Assembly (NCBI GenBank): GCA_902787365.1
Contig: CADAGC010000047.1
Span: 1-33,061, forward strand
Direction of reading: 5' to 3'
Length of the DNA: 33,061 nucleotides
Source of the DNA: an uncultured Ruminococcus sp.
GTDB lineage: Bacteria; Bacillota; Clostridia; Oscillospirales; Ruminococcaceae
In this document: in pieces, positions 15,696 through 24,200 of the stretch
Position numbering within the stretch: position 1 is the first letter of the stretch
Layout: every line of letters begins with the position of its first letter
Translations under genes and position numbers: made by a program
The notes under the pieces: model-generated
What the model saw: the letters and a program-made list of their open reading frames with translations, nothing else
The model's database searches: none
What the model was told of the DNA's origin: nothing

Positions 15696-17684
15696 TTATT
15701 TAAGCGTCACCTTCCACTTAGCCAGATACTGCTTTAAGAGGGTGAGATCTTTTACGTTGACCTCGCCGTCGCCCGTAACATCGGCGCTTGCCGTGTTGAT
15801 AGTGACGTTCCACTTTGCAAGATACTGCTTAAGCAAAGTCACGTCCTTGATGTCAACAACGCCGTCGGAGTTCACGTCGCCGGGGAGGTAATTGAACGGC
15901 GTGCCTGCAGGGGCGGAGCCGTCGTATATGTAGCCCTGACGAGGCAGCTTATTTGTGTTCTTGTCAACGCCGAGGGTCTTGACAACGTCCTCAGTCAGAC
16001 ACATAGCGCTCTGTACGCTCTCGTCAAGCAGACCCTTTTCAGTCATGGCGGCAACATCGTCATAGTAGCTGTAGCCCTTGTCGGAATAAACCGAGCTGTC
16101 GGCTTTCCATACCTTGCCCGTGCTGTTGTAGTAGAAAGGCACGGTCATTTTCTTATATGTCACCGATATATCGCTGTAATCGTAGATGTATTTTCCCTGC
16201 TCGCTGTCATAGCCCTTGTAGGTCTTCTTGTATGATACCAGCGGGAATGAATAGTCTTTGAGGATAAGGTTTGCTGTGGGGTGGTCTTCAAACTTCTCCC
16301 CGGGAACATAGCGCTCATATTTGTCAACATAGCGCCCGTCTACCCAGGTGTTCGAGGCATAGCCTAAGTTGCCGCCCCAGTATATCTCTGCGCCGTTTGT
16401 GCCTGCGGCTTCTTTGTAGAAATAACTGCCGTCGCCCTTTTGGTAAAGATATGAGTAGGTGTTTGATGAGCTGCCGTAGATGCTGTTTATGCCTATCATT
16501 CTTGTCCACGCACCGTCGCCGACCGTGTCCCACACCTGCTTCCAGGTAAGTGCGTCATCACGGGGCACGTCATCGGTCATCTCGACCTTTGCGTAGTCAA
16601 CAAGCAGCGCTTTTGCACTCGCTAATGTTATCTCGGCTTCATTATCGCCAAAGGTGAATTTCTTTATTATCTTGTCTTCGCTTATCTGCTGACCCTTGCC
16701 GTTGCCCTGCCCGCCGTAGGACTTTGTTTCGCCGTTGCAGGTAACGTTTATTATGTAGTGATTGTTGCTGTCCCACTCATATGTCGCTGAGGGGTCAAGC
16801 TTTTTGGCGACTGTTCCCATTACGCTCGGGAAGCCTAACGAGTCATAGCGGTAAGGGTATATCGCCGTAGCGAACAGGCTCTTGCCGCTTCTGCGTGAAT
16901 AGGGGCTTTGTATGTAGAATGTCTGGTCTGCGTGCGGCGAGGTAGACATCGCCCAGTTTTCCGACGCCTTGTAAAGCTCGCCCCTTATGCTCGAGCCGCT
17001 GTAAAGGCATATCGACGAAAAGCCCGACTGCACGGCTGTCATATTTTCAAAAAAGCTCTTGTCCTTTGATGAGTAAGTCGCAACAAGATAATCGGTGCTG
17101 TCATAAAGCTTTGGCAGGGTGATCTTCGTTTGGGTATCTACCCATTGATAGTAACCCACTATACGATAAGACTTCCAGCCCATATTACCGCCGCTCGATG
17201 AGCTTGTGGTCTCGGTTATCTGCCCTACATTAGCGCTCTCCCCCGAATTTATCAGCTTGTTGTACTCGGAATAGCTTATCTCCTTTTTATACTGCATCAA
17301 TACCTCGCCGCCGTCGGTATTCGAGCCTGTGAAGATATATCCGCCCTTGACCCTGCCCGTTTCCTTGTTCTCATAAACCACATCGGCGTAGAGGTTTATC
17401 TCCTCGTCCCACGAATCGTAATCGAGGCTGATAGAGCCGTAAGCACCCTCGTTGGCATACACCGTGCTCTTATCAACAAAGCGGATAGACTGCGGGTCGG
17501 GGTTTTCCGTCTTGACATAGAAATACTGATTGATAGGCGACAGCATAGGCGTTACCGCATAGCTGTAATCGGTCGCCGTTTTGTCGGCAGCCGTGGCGGT
17601 AACATCAGTAATGGCTGACACCTGCGGCAGCGCAGCCGTCATCAGCGCCGCTGTAAACAGCGCAAATAATCTTTTACACCTCAT
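15696..17684 (-). CDS. Secreted dockerin protein of unknown fold
   Basis: The start is the ATG at 17684, after GGAGGG; the longer frame to 17747 runs through the promoter. The protein has 662 residues. The signal peptide (MRCKRLFALFTAALMTAAL) is followed by about 580 residues that I cannot assign. They are rich in Tyr, Ser, Gly and Asp, almost without Cys, and look like beta-rich secreted material, with segments such as YFYVKTENPDP, GWKSYRIVGYYQW and WTRMIGINSIYG. Residues 600-662 are a dockerin with loops DVNSDGVVDIKD and DVTGDGEVNVKD (Thr at position 3), each followed by KQYLAKW. It is monocistronic, with its own promoter and terminator. It could be a carbohydrate-binding protein or an unrecognised enzyme; no catalytic motif is obvious. 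Confidence 0.85.
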   Translation of the reverse strand: MRCKRLFALFTAALMTAALPQVSAITDVTATAADKTATDYSYAVTPMLSPINQYFYVKTENPDPQSIRFVDKSTVYANEGAYGSISLDYDSWDEEINLYADVVYENKETGRVKGGYIFTGSNTDGGEVLMQYKKEISYSEYNKLINSGESANVGQITETTSSSSGGNMGWKSYRIVGYYQWVDTQTKITLPKLYDSTDYLVATYSSKDKSFFENMTAVQSGFSSICLYSGSSIRGELYKASENWAMSTSPHADQTFYIQSPYSRRSGKSLFATAIYPYRYDSLGFPSVMGTVAKKLDPSATYEWDSNNHYIINVTCNGETKSYGGQGNGKGQQISEDKIIKKFTFGDNEAEITLASAKALLVDYAKVEMTDDVPRDDALTWKQVWDTVGDGAWTRMIGINSIYGSSSNTYSYLYQKGDGSYFYKEAAGTNGAEIYWGGNLGYASNTWVDGRYVDKYERYVPGEKFEDHPTANLILKDYSFPLVSYKKTYKGYDSEQGKYIYDYSDISVTYKKMTVPFYYNSTGKVWKADSSVYSDKGYSYYDDVAAMTEKGLLDESVQSAMCLTEDVVKTLGVDKNTNKLPRQGYIYDGSAPAGTPFNYLPGDVNSDGVVDIKDVTLLKQYLAKWNVTINTASADVTGDGEVNVKDLTLLKQYLAKWKVTLK

Positions 17685-17718
17685 ATATTTCCCTCCATTA
17701 ACATATTTCATTACAATT

Positions 17719-17747
17719 AATATACCATACCTGCCCCACTTTGTCAA
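17719..17747 (-). promoter_or_regulatory. Promoter of the unknown-fold dockerin gene
   Basis: On the minus strand TTGACA (17742-17747), 17 bases, TATATT (17719-17724), about 35 bases before the ATG at 17684. Confidence 0.8.
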
Positions 17748-17784
17748 TGCATTTTTACGGACTGTTAAAGGGGTGCTGCGGAAA

Positions 17785-17810
17785 CAAAAAAATCGCCCCG
17801 AAAGGCGATT
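17785..17810 (-). terminator. Terminator of the fatty-acid synthesis operon
   Basis: On the minus strand AATCGCC pairs with GGCGATT (loop of six) and a run of T follows. It lies shortly after the acpP stop codon and ends the fab operon. Confidence 0.9.
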
Positions 17811-17827
17811 CTTTGTTTTAACTTAAA

Positions 17828-18058
17828 TTACTCAGCGTTAGCCTCGATGTACTTAACGATGTCACCGACAGTCTTCATGTTAGCTACCTCTTCATCGGGG
17901 ACTTCGATGTCGAACTCCTCCTCGATAGACATTACAAGGTCTACTACGTCAAGAGAATCTGCGCCGAGATCATCTGTAATAGAAGCGTCCTGTGTTACAT
18001 CGTTCTCATCAGCGTCAAGCTGGTCAACAATGATTTCCTTAACCTTGTCAAATATCAT
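17828..18058 (-). CDS. acpP: Acyl carrier protein
   Basis: The protein has 76 residues from the ATG at 18058. A TTG two codons upstream is possible but lies only 4 bases after GGAGG, while the ATG has 10. ACP carries the growing acyl chain on 4'-phosphopantetheine. The attachment site is Ser35 in [11 protein letters not shown], within the usual acidic four-helix protein. It is the last gene of the fab operon, after accA, rather than next to fabH or fabD as in many Firmicutes. A strong hairpin (18095-18121) lies in the 88-base gap before it and may let it be expressed differently from the upstream genes. Confidence 0.95.
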   Translation of the reverse strand: MIFDKVKEIIVDQLDADENDVTQDASITDDLGADSLDVVDLVMSIEEEFDIEVPDEEVANMKTVGDIVKYIEANAE

Positions 18059-18094
18059 TTTCAAGCACCCTCCAATCCATAGGTTGTTTATATA

Positions 18095-18121
18095 TTAAGC
18101 AGGGGAAAGCCCCTGTCTTAA
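18095..18121 (-). other. Hairpin in the accA-acpP gap
   Basis: TTAAGCAGGGG (18095-18105) and CCCCTGTCTTAA (18110-18121) form an 11-bp stem with a single bulged base and a four-base loop. In the direction of transcription it is followed by TATATAAAC rather than a T-run, so it is a weak terminator at best. An RNA processing or stabilising element upstream of acpP is the likelier role (inference). Confidence 0.55.
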
Positions 18122-18146
18122 TCAAATCTTATAGGCCGCCCCGCCC

Positions 18147-18889
18147 TCAGACGGTGAACTCTCCGATTGCCCTAAACTTATTATAGCGTTCATTTAGCAA
18201 TTCGTCAAGCCCTTTTTGAAATTTTCTTTGTAAAGCGCCAAAAATATATTCACTTATGGCGTTTGCGGTGGCCTCGGCGTCGGTGTGAGCGCCCTCGGCA
18301 GGCTCGGGAATGATGTAGTCGCACACCTTAAGTGCCTTTAAATCCTCAGCAGTTATCTTCATAATGTCGGCCGCCTCTTTCTCACGGCTTGCGTCCTTCC
18401 AGAGGAGTGAAGCAAAGCCACGGGGCGAAATTACCGAATATATGCCTCGCCTAAGATTATCGAGATAACGGGGGTCTTAAGGGTCATAAACTCCATTATG
18501 TCTCTTGCTATGGCCTCGCCCTGACCTCTCTCCTCGGCCTCAACGCCGCAGAAAGCGCCTGCCGTGTCGATAAGGCATATCACAGGTCTGTGGAACTTCT
18601 CGGCCTGCCTTGCAAGACGAAGAGCCTTTCTGTAGCCCTCGGGATGGGGCATACCGAAGTTTGAAGCCTTGTTCTCGTTAAGGTCACGCCCCTTGACCTG
18701 CGCTATGACAGTCACGGGAACGCCCTTGAAATAGGCAACGCCGCCCTTTATAGCACCGTCGTCACCGTAGAGCCTGTCGCCGTGCATCTCAAAGAAATCA
18801 TCGAATATCAGGGGAATGTAGTCGTTGACGGTGGGTCTGCCCTTCATTCTTATTATATCAAGCCTTTTGCTTGCGGGTATGTCACTCAT
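18147..18889 (-). pseudogene. accA: Acetyl-CoA carboxylase carboxyltransferase alpha subunit, broken by an internal deletion
   Basis: Together with AccD this protein transfers carboxyl from biotin to acetyl-CoA. The first part is intact from the ATG at 18889 ([19 protein letters not shown]), which overlaps the accD stop, through [20 protein letters not shown] and [10 protein letters not shown]. The frame then reads AYIR and stops at 18431. One frame over, the protein resumes with [20 protein letters not shown] and continues to the normal end, EFTV, at 18147. Intact AccA proteins have about 21 residues between GE and IYSVISP, including the GGSGGA oxyanion segment. Here only two bases remain, so about 61 nt are missing (junction near 18443-18447). 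No other damage is seen. This is either a real recent deletion or an assembly error. Confidence 0.88.
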
Positions 18890-19760
18890 CAAAAGCCCCC
18901 CTGTTCTGCTCGTGAAGTGCAAGAAGGTGTGCAAGCGTCCTTCTTATTTTCTTTCGCTCGACTATCATATCAACAAAGCCGTTTTCGAGCATGAATTCGG
19001 CGCTCTGGAACTCGTCGGGCAGCTTCTGCCTGATCGTTCCCTCTATTACACGCCTGCCCGCAAAGCCTATGAGCACCTTCGGCTCTGCTATTATTATGTC
19101 GCCCAGTGACGCAAAGGAAGCCGTAACGCCGCCCGTCGTGGGGTCGGTCATAACTGTTATGTATAAAAGCCCTGCCTCGCTGTGACGGGCAACTGCGCCG
19201 CTCGTCTTTGCCATCTGCATAAGGGAAACTATGCCCTCCTGCATTCTTGCGCCTCCCGATGCGGTAAAGGCTATCACGGGGAGCTTATTCTCCGTCGCAT
19301 ACTCAAAAGCCCTTGTTATCTTCTCGCCCACTACCGAGCCCATTGACGCCATAAGGAAGTGCGAGTCCATAACTATTATAACTATGTCCCTGTTCCTTAT
19401 CTTGGCTGTGCCCGTTATAACAGCGTCCTTAAGGCCTGTGCGTGTTCTGAGCGCCTGCTGCTTTGCCTCGTAATCGGGGAAGTCTATGGGGTTTTTTGAC
19501 ACCATATCCTTGTCAAACTCCTGCAGGCTGCCCTTGTCAATGGTTATGTCGAGCCTCTCTTTTGCGCTTAAGCGTGAGTGGTAGTTGCAGCTGGGGCACA
19601 CCTTGCCGTTTAGGTTAAAATCCTCCGAGAAAGATACTGTGCCGCAGCGGGGGCATTTGAACATAAGGTCTTTGGGTATGTCGGGCTTTTTCGAGTCGTC
19701 ACGCTCGGGTGACGAGCTGCCCCACCTCTGCCTTACCACCGAGAAAATATCATCGAGCAT
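18882..19760 (-). CDS. accD: Acetyl-CoA carboxylase carboxyltransferase beta subunit
   Basis: The protein has 292 residues, the usual length. It pairs with AccA to form the carboxyltransferase that makes malonyl-CoA. A four-Cys zinc ribbon is present at Cys36, Cys39, Cys55 and Cys58 (CPRCG, CPSCN). The crotonase-fold core shows [12 protein letters not shown], where backbone amides form the oxyanion hole, then [13 protein letters not shown] and [14 protein letters not shown] precedes the ATG. It follows accC with a short gap and overlaps accA by 8 bases (ATGAGTGA), indicating translational coupling. Confidence 0.97.
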   Translation of the reverse strand: MLDDIFSVVRQRWGSSSPERDDSKKPDIPKDLMFKCPRCGTVSFSEDFNLNGKVCPSCNYHSRLSAKERLDITIDKGSLQEFDKDMVSKNPIDFPDYEAKQQALRTRTGLKDAVITGTAKIRNRDIVIIVMDSHFLMASMGSVVGEKITRAFEYATENKLPVIAFTASGGARMQEGIVSLMQMAKTSGAVARHSEAGLLYITVMTDPTTGGVTASFASLGDIIIAEPKVLIGFAGRRVIEGTIRQKLPDEFQSAEFMLENGFVDMIVERKKIRRTLAHLLALHEQNRGAFDE

Positions 19761-19781
19761 TATTATTTTCCTCCATATATA

Positions 19782-21134
19782 TTATACCAGCGGGTTTCTG
19801 TTAAGATAGCCGTTGTCATAGTCGCCTGCCTTGAAAGCATCTGTCGCTATGAGCTTAAGCTGGAAGTCGATATTGGTAGACACGCCGCCCACAACGAATT
19901 CCGAGAGCGCCCAGTTCATACGCTTTATAGCCTGCTCTCTCGTGTCGGCGTGAACTATCAGCTTTGCTATCATCGAGTCGTAATAGGGGGTTATCTCATA
20001 GCCCTGATAAGCTGCGCTGTCAACTCTCACGCCGAAGCCGCCGGGGGTGTGCAGCGAACTGATCACGCCGGGCGACGGGCGGAAGCCCTGCTCGGGGTTC
20101 TCGGCATTAATTCTGCACTCTATGGCGTGGCCTGTTATCTTTATATCGTCCTGAGTTATGTCAAGCTTCTCGTTTGCGGCTATGCGTATCTGACGGCTGA
20201 CGATGTCAATGCCCGTTACCTCTTCGGTTATCGGGTGCTCGACCTGAATTCGGGTGTTCATCTCCATAAAGAAGAAATCGCCGTTCTTGTCAAGCAGAAA
20301 CTCTATCGTACCTGCATTTGTATAGCCCGCAGCCTTAGCTGCCCTTACAGCCGCCTCGCCCATGCGCTTTCTTAAGTCGTCGCTCACCACGGGTGAGGGG
20401 GTCTCTTCAAGCACCTTCTGGTTCCTGCGCTGCATAGAGCAGTCACGCTCGCCCAAGTATACCACGTCGCCGAAGTTGTCGGCAAGAATCTGTATCTCTA
20501 TGTGCTTGGGGTTTTCTATGAATTTTTCTATGTAGACCTCGTCGTTGCCGAAGCAGGCAAGCGCCTCGGTCTTTGCCACCTTCATCTGCTCGTCAAGCTC
20601 GGCCTCTGAGTGTACTATGCGTATGCCCTTGCCGCCGCCTCCGGCAGATGCCTTTATCATAACGGGGTAGCCTATCCTCTTTGCAAGGTCGTGTGCGTAG
20701 AATTCATTCTTAACCGCACCGTCCGACCCTGTGATGACAGGCACGCCTGCGCTTTTCATAGTCTCCTTGGCCTGCGCCTTGTCGCCAAGCATCTCAATCG
20801 CCTGAGCACGGGGGCCTATAAAGGTTATGCCGCACTTTTCGCAGTATCTTGCAAACTGCGCATTCTCCGACAAAAAGCCGAAGCCCGGGTGTATCGCATC
20901 AGCGCCCGTCACCTCGCAGGCCGCAATAAGCGCCTTCATGTTGAGGTAGCTGTCCTTCGCAGGGGCTGCGCCTATGCACACCGCCTCGTCTGCTATCTGT
21001 GCGTGGAGTGCGCCCTTGTCAGCTGTCGAATACACCGCAACTGTGTGTATTCCAAGCTCTCTGCACGCACGGATTATGCGCACGGCTATCTCTCCACGGT
21101 TTGCTATCAGAACTTTTTTAAACATATTATCCAT
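19782..21134 (-). CDS. accC: Acetyl-CoA carboxylase biotin carboxylase subunit
   Basis: The protein has 450 residues, a normal length. It carboxylates the biotin on AccB using ATP and bicarbonate. The N-terminal [20 protein letters not shown], the ATP-grasp glycine loop [14 protein letters not shown] and the catalytic [16 protein letters not shown] are all present. The annotated ATG at 21134 lies 6 bases after the fabZ stop. The ATG three codons later ([11 protein letters not shown]) gives the family's usual N-terminus and is equally possible. It is part of the accB-fabZ-accC-accD-accA order typical of Firmicutes fab operons. Confidence 0.97.
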   Translation of the reverse strand: MDNMFKKVLIANRGEIAVRIIRACRELGIHTVAVYSTADKGALHAQIADEAVCIGAAPAKDSYLNMKALIAACEVTGADAIHPGFGFLSENAQFARYCEKCGITFIGPRAQAIEMLGDKAQAKETMKSAGVPVITGSDGAVKNEFYAHDLAKRIGYPVMIKASAGGGGKGIRIVHSEAELDEQMKVAKTEALACFGNDEVYIEKFIENPKHIEIQILADNFGDVVYLGERDCSMQRRNQKVLEETPSPVVSDDLRKRMGEAAVRAAKAAGYTNAGTIEFLLDKNGDFFFMEMNTRIQVEHPITEEVTGIDIVSRQIRIAANEKLDITQDDIKITGHAIECRINAENPEQGFRPSPGVISSLHTPGGFGVRVDSAAYQGYEITPYYDSMIAKLIVHADTREQAIKRMNWALSEFVVGGVSTNIDFQLKLIATDAFKAGDYDNGYLNRNPLV

Positions 21135-21140
21135 TCACCC

Positions 21141-21572
21141 TTATTTTATCGCAAACGTGATCTCCGCAGAAACGGCTTTCTGGCCGTCAACGGAAGCAAC
21201 TGCCTTGCCTACGCCGATAGGCCCCTTGACCTTGATTATCTCTACTTCGATGTCAAGCTTGTCGCCCGGCACTACCTGCCTGCGGAACTTGCAGTTGTTG
21301 ATGCCGCCGAAAAAGCCTATCTTGCCCTTGTTCTCCTCCATAGCGAGAAGCGCCACAGCACCTGCCTGTGCGCACATCTCGACCATGAGCACGCCCGGTG
21401 TCACGGGGTACTCGGGGAAGTGGCCTTTGAACCAGAAATCCTCTGCCTTTATGTATTTTGTGGCCTTAACCCTCTTGCCTACCTCAAGCTCGTTTACTTC
21501 GTCTATCAGTAAAAACGGGTCTCTGTGAGGGATTATCTCCTTTATCTGCTCTTTGTCAAGAACTACTGCCAT
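21141..21572 (-). CDS. fabZ: 3-hydroxyacyl-ACP dehydratase FabZ
   Basis: The protein has 143 residues. It removes water from 3-hydroxyacyl-ACP to give trans-2-enoyl-ACP, with a hot-dog fold. The family signature is clear: [14 protein letters not shown], then [21 protein letters not shown] with catalytic His and Glu, and [21 protein letters not shown] precedes the ATG. No fabA or fabM is present in the window, so the source of unsaturated acyl chains is not visible here. Confidence 0.97.
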   Translation of the reverse strand: MAVVLDKEQIKEIIPHRDPFLLIDEVNELEVGKRVKATKYIKAEDFWFKGHFPEYPVTPGVLMVEMCAQAGAVALLAMEENKGKIGFFGGINNCKFRRQVVPGDKLDIEVEIIKVKGPIGVGKAVASVDGQKAVSAEITFAIK

Positions 21573-21608
21573 AATATTTTCTCCTTATCATCGCCCGAAT
21601 GGGCATCT

Positions 21609-21647
21609 GTGCGGCACAGCCGCACTCCTCAATTGTGCATTATGCAC
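21609..21647. repeat. Two palindromes between accB and fabZ
   Basis: GTGCGGC-ACA-GCCGCAC (21609-21625) and GTGCAT-T-ATGCAC (21635-21647) are both perfect inverted repeats, placed in the 85-base gap of an otherwise tightly packed operon. They may be a small dispersed repeat or an RNA processing site. No T-run follows on the transcribed strand. Confidence 0.55.
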
Positions 21648-21657
21648 CCTGCATTGA

Positions 21658-22128
21658 TTATCCTATAATCATAATCGTCTGGTCAAACTCAACGCTGTCG
21701 CCGTTGTTTACAAGTATCTCCTTAACAACGCCGTCAAACTCAGAGGTTATCTCACTCATTACCTTCATGCTCTCGATGATGTAGATAACGTCGCCCTTCT
21801 TGACCTTGTCGCCTACCTGCACAAAGGGGGCTGAATCAGGTGAGGGGGCGCAGTAGAATGTGCCCACGATAGGCGATTTTACCTCGTTGCCTGCTGCCGT
21901 GGGGGCTGCCTGCTGTGCAGGAGCGGCACTTGCCTGTGCAGGAACTGCCGGGGCGGGGGGCATACCAAAGGGCGGCATAGGCGGCATGGGAACTGCCTTT
22001 TTGCCCTTAATGGTTATCTTTATGCCGTTCTCGTCCTCAATGGCTATCTCGGAAAGCTCCTTGCTGTTGACCATGTCGGCAAGTCTTCCTATATTCTCGA
22101 ATGTAAAATCAAAATCAAACTTTGACAT
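21658..22128 (-). CDS. accB: Biotin carboxyl carrier protein of acetyl-CoA carboxylase
   Basis: The protein has 156 residues. It carries biotin between AccC and the AccAD transferase. The N-terminal helical part is followed by a Pro/Ala-rich hinge at about residues 46-80. The C-terminal biotinyl domain has SPIVGTFY and the biotinylation motif ESMKVMSEI (Ser in place of the common Ala, Lys as acceptor). AAAGGAG precedes the ATG. It follows fabF in the operon. Confidence 0.96.
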   Translation of the reverse strand: MSKFDFDFTFENIGRLADMVNSKELSEIAIEDENGIKITIKGKKAVPMPPMPPFGMPPAPAVPAQASAAPAQQAAPTAAGNEVKSPIVGTFYCAPSPDSAPFVQVGDKVKKGDVIYIIESMKVMSEITSEFDGVVKEILVNNGDSVEFDQTIMIIG

Positions 22129-22160
22129 ATACCTTTTCTCCTTTTATATGTAAGAAAAAC

Positions 22161-23399
22161 TTATCCCTCAAATTTCTTTATGCATATAGTCGCATTATGC
22201 CCGCCGAAGCCGAGCGAATTTGAAAGCGCACCCTTGATGTCAACATTTCTGTTTGAATCTGTTGCATAGTCAAGGTCGCATTCGGGGTCGGGGGTCTTGT
22301 AGCCGATAGTCTTGTGAATAAAGCCCTCCTTGACGGAAAGTGCCGTAACTATCGCCTCAACGCCGCCTGCTGCACCGAGCAGATGGCCTATCATGCTCTT
22401 GGTGGAGTTGATGACCGTCTTTCTTGCGGCCTCTTCACCGAGAGCAAGCTTGATAGCTGTAGTTTCGTACTTGTCGTTAAGGCCTGTAGATGTGCCGTGA
22501 GCGTTGATGTAGTTTACCTCTTCGGGCTTTAAGCCTGCCTCTTCGTAAGCGCACTTCATAGCGTATGCAGCAGCTTCGCCTGTGGGTGAGGGGCTTGTCA
22601 TATGGTAAGCATCACCTGTAGCGCCGTAGCCTGCTATCTCTGCGATGATGTTTGCGCCCCTTGCCTTTGCGTGCTCGTATTCCTCCAAGCACAGAACGCC
22701 TGCGCCCTCGCCGAGCACAAAGCCCTGACGGTTGAGGTCAAAGGGAGTGGAAGCTTCTTCTAACTTCTCAGCACGGGAGAGTGCTTTCATATTGTTGAAG
22801 CCGCTTAAAGCAAAGCGTGATATGCAGGCCTCAGAGCCGCCGCAGAGGGCAACGTCCAAATAGCCGTCCTTTATCTTTCTGAAAGCCTCGCCTATTGCGT
22901 GGGTAGCTGATGCACAGGCAGTAGTAGTGCAGAAGTTGTCGCCCTTGAAGCCTGTCTGCATAGCGACTGTGCCTGCTGCCATATTGCCTATCATCATAGG
23001 AATGAAGAACACCGATACCTTGTCGGGCTTCTCGTTGAACTTTGTGACCTCGGCCTCGGTCATGTTAAGGCCGCCGATACCTACGCCGATTATAACGCCT
23101 GCTCTGAAAGGCACTATGTCGGAAAAATCGCTGCCTGCCATTTCAAGTGCCTGCTTTGCGGCAACTGTGGCAAACTGCGTGAAGCGGTCAAGCCTTTTTG
23201 CCTCTTTCTTGTCGATGTACTCTGACGGGTCAAAATCCTTGACTGCGCCTACTATCTTTACGGGGAAATCAGATACGTCGAACTGGTCGATATATGAAAC
23301 GCCCAGCTTGTTTGCCTTGATGTTCTCCCAGTATTCCTTAACGTTCTTGCCGAGCGGGTTTACCGTGCCCATGCCCGTTATAACTACTCGTCTGCTCAT
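22161..23399 (-). CDS. fabF: 3-oxoacyl-ACP synthase II (FabF)
   Basis: The protein has 412 residues. It condenses malonyl-ACP with acyl-ACP during chain elongation. The Cys-His-His triad is visible: TTACASATHAIG (Cys near residue 163), NAHGTSTGLND, and STKSMIGHLLGAAGG. The start VVITGMGTVNPLG is typical. AAGGAGC precedes the ATG. It sits between fabG and accB in the usual order. Confidence 0.97.
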   Translation of the reverse strand: MSRRVVITGMGTVNPLGKNVKEYWENIKANKLGVSYIDQFDVSDFPVKIVGAVKDFDPSEYIDKKEAKRLDRFTQFATVAAKQALEMAGSDFSDIVPFRAGVIIGVGIGGLNMTEAEVTKFNEKPDKVSVFFIPMMIGNMAAGTVAMQTGFKGDNFCTTTACASATHAIGEAFRKIKDGYLDVALCGGSEACISRFALSGFNNMKALSRAEKLEEASTPFDLNRQGFVLGEGAGVLCLEEYEHAKARGANIIAEIAGYGATGDAYHMTSPSPTGEAAAYAMKCAYEEAGLKPEEVNYINAHGTSTGLNDKYETTAIKLALGEEAARKTVINSTKSMIGHLLGAAGGVEAIVTALSVKEGFIHKTIGYKTPDPECDLDYATDSNRNVDIKGALSNSLGFGGHNATICIKKFEG

Positions 23400-23449
23400 A
23401 AAAAATGCTCCTTATCAAGTATTTATATATCCGTTTTTCGGGGAAAGTC

Positions 23450-24184
23450 TTACATCATTATGCCGCCCGATATCTCGATGACCTGGCCTGTGACGTATGC
23501 AGCGTCCTTAGATGCCAGGAACGAAACAACGCCTGCTATGTCATCTACCTCACCGAAGCGCTTCATAGCTATCTGGTTGAGCATAGCCGCTTTCTGCTCG
23601 TCTGTGAGCTTGTCGGTCATGGGGGTCTTTATAAAGCCGGGGGCTACTGCGTTGCAGGTGATGCCACGGGAGCCGAGCTCCTTTGCAACAGTCTTTGTCA
23701 TGCCGATGATAGCCGCCTTTGTTGCGGAATAGTTCATCTGCCCCGGGTTGCCGTAAAGGCCTGCAACGGAAGCAAGATTGATTATCCTGCCCGACTTCTG
23801 CCTCATCATAACTGCGCCTGCAAAGCGGCACATATTGAACACGCTCTTCTGGTTTACAGCTATTACCGTGTCATACTGCTCCTCGCTCATTCTTGCAAGC
23901 AGGCCGTCACGGGTGATGCCTGCGTTGTTTACGAGCACATCAATGCTGCCGAAGGTGTCCTTAACTTCCTTGACGGTCTTTTCGACCTGCTCGAAGTTCG
24001 ATACGTCGCAGATGAATATTTCGCACTTTACGCCCTGTGCCTCTATCTGCGCCTTGATGTCGTTGTTCTCAAAGCTCTTGTCGCTTATGTCGTTTAAGGC
24101 TATGTCGTAGCCGTCCTTTGCAAGTCTTAGCGCTATTGCTGCGCCTATGCCTCTTGCCGAGCCTGTGATAAGTGCTGTTGCCAT
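23450..24184 (-). CDS. fabG: 3-oxoacyl-ACP reductase FabG
   Basis: The protein has 244 residues and is a short-chain dehydrogenase. It reduces 3-oxoacyl-ACP with NADPH. TGSARGIG is the cofactor loop, NNAGITRDGLL the structural motif, with catalytic Ser in LASVAGLYG and the YSATK dyad. GGISGG-like ISGGIMM ends the protein. GGAGG precedes the ATG. It lies 16 bases after the esterase gene, in the place where fabG follows fabD in many Firmicutes; here fabD is absent. Confidence 0.96.
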   Translation of the reverse strand: MATALITGSARGIGAAIALRLAKDGYDIALNDISDKSFENNDIKAQIEAQGVKCEIFICDVSNFEQVEKTVKEVKDTFGSIDVLVNNAGITRDGLLARMSEEQYDTVIAVNQKSVFNMCRFAGAVMMRQKSGRIINLASVAGLYGNPGQMNYSATKAAIIGMTKTVAKELGSRGITCNAVAPGFIKTPMTDKLTDEQKAAMLNQIAMKRFGEVDDIAGVVSFLASKDAAYVTGQVIEISGGIMM

Positions 24185-24200
24185 ATTTTCTTTCCTCCGT

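Noticed and set aside
18431-18889. Short accA as a functional truncated gene
   Set aside because: It lacks the conserved GGSGGA segment and the C-terminal part, both of which follow in another frame with family-like sequence, so it is a broken gene.
20610-21512. Open frame of 300 codons on the plus strand
   Set aside because: It lies opposite accC and fabZ, which are certain; the reading is a by-product of their codon bias.
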